From: Bacteroidales bacterium
GTDB lineage: Bacteria > Bacteroidota > Bacteroidia > Bacteroidales > VadinHA17
DNA: 41,221 nt
Assembly (NCBI GenBank): GCA_025455395.1
Contig: JALOMO010000013.1
Span: 1 to 41,221 of the forward strand
Direction: 5' to 3'
Below are positions 26,434 through 34,119 of the stretch, in pieces (the stretch's first letter is position 1; each line of letters starts with the position of its first letter). The notes under the pieces were generated by a model. It ran no database searches and was not told the origin of the DNA. It saw only the letters and a program-made list of their open reading frames with translations. A program made the translations under genes and the position numbers.

Positions 26434-28176
26434 ATGAAAAGGACTCATTTAATTATTATCCTCATCTTAACCCTCCTTTCGGCTTCTTTATTCCCTTCCT
26501 ACGCACAGGCTCCGGGATCAGGCGGAATGAATCCCGACCGCCGAATGAATATAGGTGAGATTATTGTGGCCTGGGATTCCATCATTCCAGCTGAAGAAGT
26601 TCAGAAAACGCTCTCCCCCAGGATCATCAAATCTGCCGGGATCTTTCCGAACAGCCAGGTCTCTTCATTCGATCTTGATTTTGCAGTTTCCAGACTTGCG
26701 GCAATGCCTGAAGTAGCCAGCGCCAGATGGTCGGTTGAATTCCTTGCAGGCTCCGATTTCAGACTTATTATCTGGGTCCGCATAGCCGATAAAATAAAGG
26801 AAGGATTTGTGAAAAGCGGGATGGCGGTATCGAAAAGCAGAAGTGAATTCCCTACTATCTTTAAGAATGAACGTAGTTATCTGAAATTTAATCTTTCAGG
26901 CAATCTGACCCCGACGCTGATCACAAATACCTGGTGGGGTAATGGTAAGACATTTACAGAGTTCAATCCTTACGGCAAGAATCCGCCGGGAACTGAACCC
27001 GCACTGGATATTGAAGCTTATCTTATGGGAGGATTGGCAGGTGTAACACGGATTTCGAACGGCAGGGTGCCGATCTATGCCTTCGGTGCAGTCCAGGCAC
27101 TTGGGGTCACCACTCTCGGAAACGAGCTCTACAACATTAACAGTAATACCTTCTCCTTCCAGATCGAAGAAGCCTATGCAGGTTTTGTCGGTGCTAAAAC
27201 CACCGAAACAGGGCACCTGATGCGCTTTATGGTCTCATTTGGAAAGCAACCCTACAGGATAGGTAATGGAATGCTTATTTGCCAGATTGCCGGTAATGGG
27301 GGCACCTGGGGTGGTATGAATGCATGGCCGAGATTTTCAGGGAAAATGGTCGGACTGGCAAAATTTGCATATGATAAGTGGAGATTTGAGGGATTTTACA
27401 TACAACCAAATGAATATGAGAATAATACCAGTGATACCAAACTTGCCGGGCTTAATGCTGAGTTCAACCAATCCTTCGGATTCAGCGGAGGCTTTACCTA
27501 TTTAAATGTCTTTGCCTCAAAGTTTCCTTATTTCTATCCTGACTATTCCCAATCCTCAAGAAAGGGGCTGAATGCCATGAATCTCAGGGTACAATGGATT
27601 CCCAAATCAGCAGAGTCATTCCTGTTTCTTAAAGCTGAAGGCGGCCTGCAGGTAAATCAGAAGATACCCATGCAGGCTTACGGTATGGCTTTTGAAGGAG
27701 GCTGGTCGTTCGGCAATGTACAGCTCAGACCGGCAGTGAGTTACCGATACTCCCGGTTAACAGGCGATGATCCGGCAACTGACCGGTATGAAAAGTGGGA
27801 TATTCTTTATTCGGGAGACGATGTGGTAACCTGGGTACAGGGCCCGCTGATGAAAAACATCCTGTTCAATTCCAACCTTGAAACAAGTCGTTTTCAGGTG
27901 CAGCTTTTTCCAAAGGGCTGGAGGCTGACAATGCAGTATAGTTTCTTTATGGCTAACCAGCTGAACACAGTTCCGTCGCCACCGGTGGGAACCTTCTCTG
28001 ATCGCCAGATTGGACAGGAAGCTACAGCAATCGTGGAGAGGTTTGTTTCACGTAACATTTATGTAAGAGTAATGGCTACATCTCTTTGGGCTGGAAAGGG
28101 CATTGCAGAGGTACTGCCAAATCCAGTCAGTAAACCGTGGACTGAACTGATAGCTATGTTGAAGTTTAGTTTTTAA
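26434..28176 (+). CDS. Outer membrane beta-barrel protein with POTRA-like N terminus
   Basis: The 580-residue protein begins with a signal peptide (residues 1-25, ending SYAQA). Residues 38-115 (IGEIIVAWDSIIPAEEVQ, FDLDFAVSRLAAMPEVASA, then FRLIIWVRI) follow the beta-alpha-alpha-beta-beta pattern of a POTRA-like domain. The remaining 430 residues alternate hydrophobic and polar with many aromatic residues and end in FSF, consistent with an outer-membrane barrel. Segments such as FGKQPYRIGNGML, YSGDDVVTWVQGP and GQEATAIVERFV recall alginate-export-type porins, but I cannot confirm the family. It is the first gene of a run of four envelope genes with spacings of 0 to 15 bases. Uptake or export of the SDR substrate is a possible role. 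Confidence 0.7.
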   Translation: MKRTHLIIILILTLLSASLFPSYAQAPGSGGMNPDRRMNIGEIIVAWDSIIPAEEVQKTLSPRIIKSAGIFPNSQVSSFDLDFAVSRLAAMPEVASARWSVEFLAGSDFRLIIWVRIADKIKEGFVKSGMAVSKSRSEFPTIFKNERSYLKFNLSGNLTPTLITNTWWGNGKTFTEFNPYGKNPPGTEPALDIEAYLMGGLAGVTRISNGRVPIYAFGAVQALGVTTLGNELYNINSNTFSFQIEEAYAGFVGAKTTETGHLMRFMVSFGKQPYRIGNGMLICQIAGNGGTWGGMNAWPRFSGKMVGLAKFAYDKWRFEGFYIQPNEYENNTSDTKLAGLNAEFNQSFGFSGGFTYLNVFASKFPYFYPDYSQSSRKGLNAMNLRVQWIPKSAESFLFLKAEGGLQVNQKIPMQAYGMAFEGGWSFGNVQLRPAVSYRYSRLTGDDPATDRYEKWDILYSGDDVVTWVQGPLMKNILFNSNLETSRFQVQLFPKGWRLTMQYSFFMANQLNTVPSPPVGTFSDRQIGQEATAIVERFVSRNIYVRVMATSLWAGKGIAEVLPNPVSKPWTELIAMLKFSF

Positions 28177-28194
28177 ATGAATTATTTTATTCCA

Positions 28195-29076
28195 ATGAAA
28201 ACAAGAAATTACTTAATTATAGCACTTAGTTTACTCGTTCTTGGAACATCGTGTGTAAGCCAAAAGAAATTTAAATCACAGGCAGCTGATTTTAATACAA
28301 AATATGGCCAAAAGGAAAGTGAGCTGAAACTATGTGAAACCGACAAAGCCTCGTTGCAGAAACAAACAGAAGAGTTGCTGAAACAGATTGACGGTTTAAA
28401 CAACAAGATTGATGGGTTGACTAAGGAGCAAACGTATCTGAAAGAGAACAACACAGTGTTCTTAAATCAGCTCCAATCGCTATCGGTAATATCAAATTCG
28501 CAGGCTGAAAGCATTAAAAAATCAATGGAAAGCCTGGGAATCAAGGATGCCTATATTCAGGGCCTGCAGCGTTCGCTTGCCCAAAAAGACTCGCTGAATA
28601 TGGCGCTTGTGATGAACCTGAAAGGCGCTCTTGGCAACCTGGAGGACCAGGACATCAACATTAAGGTTGATAAAGGTGTTGTTTTTATTGACATTTCCGA
28701 CAAGCTGCTGTTTAAAAGCGGCAGTTTCAATGTTACCGACAAAGCAAAAGTGGTGCTTGAAAAAGTGGCAACTGTATTGAAAAACCAGCCCAATCTTGAA
28801 TTTATGGTCGAAGGCCACACCGATAATGTGCCATATCCTAAAAAGGGCGAATTGCTTGATAACTGGGATTTGAGTGTCAAACGGGCAACCGCCATAGTAC
28901 GATTGCTGCAAAATGAGTATGGCCTTGACCCTCAGAAAATGATTGCTGCCGGCAGAAGCGAATACCAGCCCCTAACGGCAAATGATTCAAATGAAGCCAA
29001 AGCTGCAAACCGCAGAACGCGTATTGTAATTCTGCCACAGTTCGACCAGTTTTTCAAACTTCTGGAAAAAAATTAA
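28195..29076 (+). CDS. OmpA-family lipoprotein with coiled coil
   Basis: The start at 28195 gives MKTRNYLIIALSLLVLGTSC, a lipoprotein signal with Cys20; an ATG at 28177, one base after the previous stop, adds six residues. Residues 25-110 (about) are Lys/Gln/Glu-rich coiled coil. The C-terminal 140 residues are an OmpA/MotB domain: VFIDISDKLLFKSGSFNVTD, MVEGHTDNVPY, LSVKRATAIVRLLQ and AANRRTRIVI. The HTDNxP and RR motifs are the peptidoglycan-binding ones. It should anchor the outer membrane to the cell wall. It follows the barrel gene directly and precedes a secreted protein by 15 bases. It is a common domain design, so a specific partnership with the barrel is inferred from position only. 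Confidence 0.9.
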   Translation: MKTRNYLIIALSLLVLGTSCVSQKKFKSQAADFNTKYGQKESELKLCETDKASLQKQTEELLKQIDGLNNKIDGLTKEQTYLKENNTVFLNQLQSLSVISNSQAESIKKSMESLGIKDAYIQGLQRSLAQKDSLNMALVMNLKGALGNLEDQDINIKVDKGVVFIDISDKLLFKSGSFNVTDKAKVVLEKVATVLKNQPNLEFMVEGHTDNVPYPKKGELLDNWDLSVKRATAIVRLLQNEYGLDPQKMIAAGRSEYQPLTANDSNEAKAANRRTRIVILPQFDQFFKLLEKN

Positions 29077-29091
29077 CTTATATTTTAGTAA

Positions 29092-29856
29092 ATGAGAAAC
29101 TTGAAAGTATTATTAATAGGATCATTCTTTGCAACCGGGATTTTAATATTCCCGTTACAGGCTGATGCCCAGGGGTCAAATGTGACCACTGATTCTGCTT
29201 ACTTGAAGTTCGCCAACATGAAGGACTTTACAAAAAAAGGTAGTTGGATGACTGGCGGAACACTATCGCTGAAATTCAAGAACAGCACCGATAAAAATGA
29301 GTTGATAAGGTATGTCGAGGACAATAGGACATACGACTTTGCAGTCCGGGTAGATGGAGCCTATGCCTTTGCAGACTTAAACTTCGCGGGTCTGGCGCTG
29401 CTATACGGTCAGGCTGGTCGCTCAGGTGTATTTCAGAACTCCGATGGACAGACCTACACTGAAGATTTATTTGGAACAGGGTATTCGTTTACTCCGTTTC
29501 TGAAAAATCTGACACCCATTGATAAAAAAGGAAGGTTCAACATTATCACCCAGATTGAATTCTCGAACAGGATTGACCAGGGAATCACACAAATTATTCT
29601 TAACGAAGAGCTCACGCGAAAACAGTCACTGAAATATACGGGGTCGCTGGGTGTGCGTCCCGGAATCAGTGTTTTTGTCTTGCAGAATGTTGCCTTCGAA
29701 ACCACACTAAATGTAGCCGGGGTGAAATATTCCTATGAAAGAATAAGGGTAACTGATCTTCCCGATGCCAAGTCGGAGACCGCAAGTATTGATTTTAAAA
29801 TTGATATTCTTCAACTCAACATTGGGATCTTTATTTATATCCAGCCTAAAAAGTAA
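29092..29856 (+). CDS. Secreted, probably outer membrane, protein of unknown function
   Basis: The 254-residue protein has a signal peptide (residues 1-27, ending ADAQG). The mature part has alternating beta strands (SWMTGGTLSLKFKN, YDFAVRVDGAYAFADLNFAG, FNIITQIEFSNRIDQGITQI, LKYTGSLGVRPGISVFV) and a C-terminal IDILQLNIGIFIYIQPKK strand pair, like small Bacteroidota outer-membrane barrel proteins. I do not recognise a family. It lies 15 bases after the OmpA lipoprotein and 6 bases before the PCMD lipoprotein, so all belong to one operon. Likely location is the outer membrane. Confidence 0.75.
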   Translation: MRNLKVLLIGSFFATGILIFPLQADAQGSNVTTDSAYLKFANMKDFTKKGSWMTGGTLSLKFKNSTDKNELIRYVEDNRTYDFAVRVDGAYAFADLNFAGLALLYGQAGRSGVFQNSDGQTYTEDLFGTGYSFTPFLKNLTPIDKKGRFNIITQIEFSNRIDQGITQIILNEELTRKQSLKYTGSLGVRPGISVFVLQNVAFETTLNVAGVKYSYERIRVTDLPDAKSETASIDFKIDILQLNIGIFIYIQPKK

Positions 29857-29862
29857 GAAGTC

Positions 29863-30975
29863 ATGGAAATACAAAGATTTAAAAATATTTACAGGGCTGC
29901 CATTTTCGGTATGCTTGTTTCTCTTGGCTCATGTATTAGCGAATATCATTTTGGTAAATATGACCAGGCAAAAATTCTCTCTCTTTCAGTTGAAAACCAG
30001 GTAGGATCGATAAATATCGATCACGAAGCCTTGATGATTACCCTGCTGATCGATGAATCGGCGGATATTCAAAACCTGAAGATCAATACACTCGAGGTTT
30101 CTTCGTTTGCCAGTGTAATCCCTGCGCAGGGTGATATTGTCGATTTTTCAAATCCTGTATCATTTACTGTGGTTGCCGAAAATGGCAATTCACAGGTTTA
30201 CACAGTAATAGCCAAGCGCAGCCAGGCAGAAATTCAACTCAATAACGCCAATTTTCAGGATTGGTACGAGGTAACGAGTGGTTCAAAGAAATACTATGAA
30301 CCCGGAAAAAGCAAAGAAGAGACCCTCTGGGGAACAGGCAATCCGGGAGTGGTAACCCTCGGAGCGCCAAATGTGAATCCTTCAGGTTCCGCCGAAAATG
30401 TATTTGCCTTGCTCAAAACAGTTGAACTTGCGCTGGGTAAACTATTAGGCCAAGGCATAGGTGCCGGCTCCATGTTCACCGGTTTTTTTAAGCTTAATCT
30501 TTCAAATCCCATTTCTTCGGCAAAATTTGGAGTACCCTATTCGGCACGGCCAAATGCATTCAGCATCAAATACAAATACAGTCCGGGACCGATAGTGAAA
30601 GACGGAAAACTAAACATCCTGCCCAATGCAAAGGATTCGTGCGATATTGGTATCATATTGACCGACAGATCGTCCGAGCCTTACAAACAAGTGGCAGTAG
30701 CATGGTTTCGAAGCGGTGAAAACATCACGGAATGGAAAACAATCACGCTTGACTTTAAATATGGTGCAATTTCTTCACCGGCCAGTTATGAGCGTCCGAA
30801 AGATGTCTACATTCTCGATAATGGCAAAGAACGCCTTGTACCGGTGGTGTATGGAACAGGGAATGAGAAGCCGACCCATATTTCTGTAGTATTTGCATCG
30901 AGCCACCGCGGCGACTTTTTTGAAGGTGCTCCCGGCAGCGAACTATATGTCGATGACCTGGAGTTGATTTATTAA
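29863..30975 (+). CDS. PCMD-domain lipoprotein
   Basis: The 370-residue product begins MEIQRFKNIYRAAIFGMLVS and has a lipobox LGSC with Cys24. An N-terminal Ig-like part (about 40-115, LKINTLEVSSFASVIPAQGD to YTVIAKR) resembles the small beta domains often found before such modules. The rest (about 125-370: FQDWYEV, WGTGNPGVVTLG, GAGSMFTGFF, SIKYKYSPGP, CDIGIILTD, SHRGDFFEGAPGSELYVDDL) matches the putative carbohydrate metabolism domain (PCMD, PF13201), a surface beta domain often tied to glycan use in Bacteroidota. No catalytic residues are established. It is the last of four closely spaced envelope genes; a barrel-protein remnant follows it. Confidence 0.82.
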   Translation: MEIQRFKNIYRAAIFGMLVSLGSCISEYHFGKYDQAKILSLSVENQVGSINIDHEALMITLLIDESADIQNLKINTLEVSSFASVIPAQGDIVDFSNPVSFTVVAENGNSQVYTVIAKRSQAEIQLNNANFQDWYEVTSGSKKYYEPGKSKEETLWGTGNPGVVTLGAPNVNPSGSAENVFALLKTVELALGKLLGQGIGAGSMFTGFFKLNLSNPISSAKFGVPYSARPNAFSIKYKYSPGPIVKDGKLNILPNAKDSCDIGIILTDRSSEPYKQVAVAWFRSGENITEWKTITLDFKYGAISSPASYERPKDVYILDNGKERLVPVVYGTGNEKPTHISVVFASSHRGDFFEGAPGSELYVDDLELIY

Positions 30976-30990
30976 AGGTTCTAAAGGTGA

Positions 30991-31101
30991 TTTAACGATC
31001 AAATATTTGAATCTGGTTTAACAGCTGAAGTTCCGCTAACGAATTTGAAGATTGAAACACTTGGGGTAATGTACAAATTTGGTGTGCAGAAAAACTTCTG
31101 A
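30991..31101 (+). pseudogene. Possible C-terminal remnant of an outer membrane barrel protein
   Basis: A 36-codon open stretch after a stop, without a start codon, reads FNDQIFESGLTAEV...TLGVMYKFGVQKNF and ends in TGA at 31099-31101. A last strand of alternating hydrophobic residues ending in Phe is typical of barrel C termini. It lies in the 262-base gap between the PCMD gene and the Omp85-type gene. The rest of this gap shows no gene. It is short, so chance is possible. Confidence 0.4.
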
Positions 31102-31237
31102 AATGAAAAGGACAAGTCACGATCCTAATATTTATTAATGTGTTGTAACTCTGTTTTACAAATGACTATTGTCGTTCTTTAACAGTAAACGGTAATACCT
31201 GCATGCCATTTTAACCTGCTAATAATTTTTATAAAAA

Positions 31238-32503
31238 ATGAAAAAATTAAGCAAGTACTTTGTCATTCGTGGGTTGATGATTTCATGTGTAATTGCTTTG
31301 TTCTTCCGGGATCAACCTCTTGGGGCACAGGATAACTACCAAAAAGATATTGTTGATATTTTTACTCATGGAGATACTTCTGTTGTTTCCGAACCTGAGA
31401 TAAAAAAGCTTTATTTACCTGTTTTGCCTATAATCGGTTATGCTCCCGCAAATGGATTTATGCTTGGCGCGGGTGTCGCCGGAAGCATTCTGCTTGACAG
31501 CGCCAGGCATACCCATATCTCTTCTGCGCTTGCTAACCTGATTTTAACTTCGAAACACCAGATTAACCTTAACGTGCGCCATAATATATATCTGTCACAT
31601 GATACATGGATATTCCAGGGAGATTGGCGACTGCTTTTCTTTAATCAACCGACCTATGGATTAGGCATAAATGATTTCCCCGCAGCAATGTCGTTAAATG
31701 GATTAGGTATAGAGGATACTGATGGTGCCCAACCTATGACATTTAATTATCTGCGAATGTACGAGACATTTTTTAGAAGAATCAATAAACGGTTTTATGC
31801 AGGTATCGGCTGGGCTGTAGATTATCATTTTAAGTTAAAGGATGAGTTGCTTGATCTGAGTGCCATTCCTCCATTCTATACGTCACACTACCTTTACAAT
31901 ACTGCACGGGATTTTTCAACTGATCATTACTCGGCCATAGGCCTGACAGGAAAAATATTGTACGACAGCCGCGATAATGCGATTAATCCCTACCGGGGAA
32001 CATACCTGGACATCGGTCTGAGAGTTAATGAAAAGATTTTCGGTAGCTCAAAAAACAGCTCCCGCCTTCTGATGGAATTCCGGAATTATCAGCTTGTCGG
32101 AAGGGGGGTAAATCATTTTGCATTCTGGCTTATGGGAAGTATACAACTCTCAGGTACTGATCCATACCTGGCACTTCCATCCATAGGCTGGGATACCTAT
32201 AACCGATCCGGGCGGGGATATTTACAAGGCCGTTTCAGGGGAGAGAACGTAGTTTATGCCGAATCAGAATTCCGTTTCCGGATTAAATCAAACGGATTAC
32301 TGGGTGGCGTTATTTTCATCAATACAATTACCGCAGATAATAAATTCATTGATCAGAAATTATTCGACCGTTTCGCTTTTGGTTATGGCGCAGGGCTTCG
32401 GATTAAAATGAATAAGGAGACACGTACGAATATTTGTGTCGATTTAGGACTTGGACAGAATAATTCAAGTGGAATATATTTTGGGATTCAAGAGGCTTTC
32501 TAG
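31238..32503 (+). CDS. Omp85/BamA-type outer membrane barrel, no POTRA seen
   Basis: The 421-residue protein has a signal peptide (about 1-30, ending LGAQ). A short linker is followed by a 16-strand type barrel of the bacterial surface antigen (Omp85) family. Supporting segments are LPIIGYAPANGFMLGAGVAG near the start, ILYDSRDNAINPYRGTYLDI (a hallmark of BamA/TamA-type barrels), and SGRGYLQGRFRGENVVYAES, in the place of the conserved loop-6 VRGF/Y motif. It ends FGIQEAF with a terminal Phe. No POTRA domains are visible and the protein is about half the size of BamA, so a role in general barrel assembly is unlikely. It is transcribed apart from the upstream block (262-base gap). Substrate or partner unknown. 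Confidence 0.82.
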   Translation: MKKLSKYFVIRGLMISCVIALFFRDQPLGAQDNYQKDIVDIFTHGDTSVVSEPEIKKLYLPVLPIIGYAPANGFMLGAGVAGSILLDSARHTHISSALANLILTSKHQINLNVRHNIYLSHDTWIFQGDWRLLFFNQPTYGLGINDFPAAMSLNGLGIEDTDGAQPMTFNYLRMYETFFRRINKRFYAGIGWAVDYHFKLKDELLDLSAIPPFYTSHYLYNTARDFSTDHYSAIGLTGKILYDSRDNAINPYRGTYLDIGLRVNEKIFGSSKNSSRLLMEFRNYQLVGRGVNHFAFWLMGSIQLSGTDPYLALPSIGWDTYNRSGRGYLQGRFRGENVVYAESEFRFRIKSNGLLGGVIFINTITADNKFIDQKLFDRFAFGYGAGLRIKMNKETRTNICVDLGLGQNNSSGIYFGIQEAF

Positions 32504-32597
32504 GATGCTGACTTAAAGCAGGATCAGGATTTCATCATGAGAGGTAAAAAGTGAGCCTGATAATTGGGATACCATGTGAATCCCTCATCCTAATTCC

Positions 32598-32605
32598 TAT
32601 TTTTG
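32598..32605 (+). promoter_or_regulatory. Predicted -7 box for TIGR02757-trmN6
   Basis: TATTTTTG followed by C is an exact TAnnTTTG match, 20 bases before the ATG at 32626, giving a leader of about 14 bases. It rules against the longer reading frame from 32551. No clear -33 box at standard spacing. Confidence 0.55.
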
Positions 32606-32625
32606 CATGTGTGAAAAATGCTGGA

Positions 32626-33402
32626 ATGAAGCTGAAGAAATCGGAAATGAAGGAGTTCCTTGATGAAAGGGTAAAATTGTATAACCAGCCTTCTTTCATC
32701 GGTCTGGACCCGATAAGCATCCCGCACCGTTTCACTTCCAAAGAAGACATTGAGATCGCAGGGTTTCTGGCTGCTACAATCGCCTGGGGCAATCGCGTGG
32801 CTATTCTGAAGAGCGCTGAAAAAATGCTGGCTTTTATGGGTGTTTCTCCGTATGATTTCGTTGTCAACCATCGTGATAACGACCTTAAAGGCATCAACGG
32901 CTGCATTCACCGTACATTCAACGCGGAGGATTTCATCTATTTCATTGAGGCGCTGAAGTATATCTACCTTGAAAAAGGTGGAATGGAGGCAATCTTTTCT
33001 CAACACTGCACAGACTCCTCTCTTCAGCCTGCCATTCATGAATTCAGGAGTATCTTTTTTGAGCTGCCTCACAACGCCAGGACTGAGCGGCATGTATCTG
33101 ATCCATTCAAGGGGTCAGCGGCAAAGAAGATAAATATGTTCTTAAGGTGGATGGTGAGACGTGACGACAGGGGGGTCGATTTCGGCATATGGAGGTCGAT
33201 ACCTCCATCCGTGTTGTCATGCCCTCTTGATGTTCACTCCGGCAACGTGGCACGCAGGCTGGGTCTGCTGACGCGCAAACAGAATGATGCCAAGGCAGTC
33301 GCTGAACTGGACACAGCCTTACGCAAATTCGACAAAGATGATCCCGTTAAATATGACTTTGCACTGTTCGGACTGGGGGTTTTTGAAAACTTCAGCAGGT
33401 GA
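32626..33402 (+). CDS. TIGR02757 family protein (intact copy)
   Basis: The 258-residue protein begins MKLKKSEMKEFLDERVKLYN; the ATG at 32626 was chosen because a -7 box lies just upstream and the decayed paralogue aligns from this point. It keeps the family core (LDPISIPHRFTSKEDIEIAG, AATIAWGNRVAILKSAE, then MFLRWMVRRDDRGVDFGIW and CPLDVHSGNVARRLGLLTRK). The helical pattern with VHSGNVARRLGL resembles helix-hairpin-helix DNA glycosylase folds, but the function is not established to my knowledge. It overlaps trmN6 by one base (TGATG). A broken paralogue lies at 22634-23212, 9.4 kb upstream. Confidence 0.9.
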   Translation: MKLKKSEMKEFLDERVKLYNQPSFIGLDPISIPHRFTSKEDIEIAGFLAATIAWGNRVAILKSAEKMLAFMGVSPYDFVVNHRDNDLKGINGCIHRTFNAEDFIYFIEALKYIYLEKGGMEAIFSQHCTDSSLQPAIHEFRSIFFELPHNARTERHVSDPFKGSAAKKINMFLRWMVRRDDRGVDFGIWRSIPPSVLSCPLDVHSGNVARRLGLLTRKQNDAKAVAELDTALRKFDKDDPVKYDFALFGLGVFENFSR

Positions 33403-34115
33403 TGGCAAACAATTACTTCATATTCAAGCAGTTCACCCTGCACCAGGAACATGCTGCCTTCAGGATCACAACCGACAGCGTCCTGCTGGGTGCATGGGCT
33501 GACCTTAATGGGGTGAAAAGCATTCTTGATATCGGAACGGGAACGGGGATCCTTGCCCTTATGGCAGCCCAACGTTCTGATGCTTATATCGTTGCAATAG
33601 AACCTGATCGCAATTCATTTATGCAGGCCGGACTCAATATCGCCAACAGCCCGTGGCATGACAGGATAAGTTTGGTAAACACCACCCTCCAGGAATACCT
33701 CATCAGTGCCGGCATGTTGTTTGACACCATCATAACAAATCCTCCCTTTTTCAATGACTCATTGCTGAATCCTGACCCTGGAAAGGCCAAAGCAAGACAT
33801 TCAGTCACACTGACTCACAGAACACTTCTAGATGCATCCCTTCGTCTTATAAGTCCCGGCGGGACCCTTCAGACTGTACTCCCTGTAAACGAAGCGACAG
33901 CCTTCACTGAGATGGCATCATCGGCCGGACTAACCTGTGTCAGGAGACTTACCGTGAAACCAACACCACATCTGCCTCCGTCACGTATGCTCATGACACT
34001 TGCACTTGTGCAGAGAGCATGTGAAGAAAAGACTATTGTCATTGAAAAAGACGGGAGGCATGATTACTCTGATGAATACAGATCCCTCACGAAGGATTTC
34101 TATCTCAAATTCTGA
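33402..34115 (+). CDS. trmN6: tRNA1(Val) (adenine(37)-N6)-methyltransferase
   Basis: The 237-residue protein starts MANNYFIFKQFTLHQEHAAF, a typical TrmN6/YfiC N terminus; the GTG one codon earlier was not used. The SAM-binding motif is ILDIGTGTGILALMAAQR (about 42-59) and the catalytic motif is NPPF (TIIT NPPFFNDS, about 113). RHSVTLTHRTLL and PPSRMLMTLALV follow in the family's usual places. It methylates the N6 of A37 in the tRNA-Val anticodon loop. Length is normal. Its start overlaps the TIGR02757 stop by one base, so the two are coupled. It meets the next gene tail-to-tail with four bases between. Confidence 0.92.
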   Translation: MANNYFIFKQFTLHQEHAAFRITTDSVLLGAWADLNGVKSILDIGTGTGILALMAAQRSDAYIVAIEPDRNSFMQAGLNIANSPWHDRISLVNTTLQEYLISAGMLFDTIITNPPFFNDSLLNPDPGKAKARHSVTLTHRTLLDASLRLISPGGTLQTVLPVNEATAFTEMASSAGLTCVRRLTVKPTPHLPPSRMLMTLALVQRACEEKTIVIEKDGRHDYSDEYRSLTKDFYLKF

Positions 34116-34119
34116 CGAA

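Noticed and set aside
30976-31237. Promoter for the Omp85-type gene in the gap
   Set aside because: CAAATTTG at about 31073 fits poorly, is far from the start and lies within the barrel remnant; nothing else matches.
32551-32625. Longer N terminus of the intact TIGR02757 protein from 32551
   Set aside because: The -7 box at 32598-32605 lies within it and the paralogue aligns only from about 32626.
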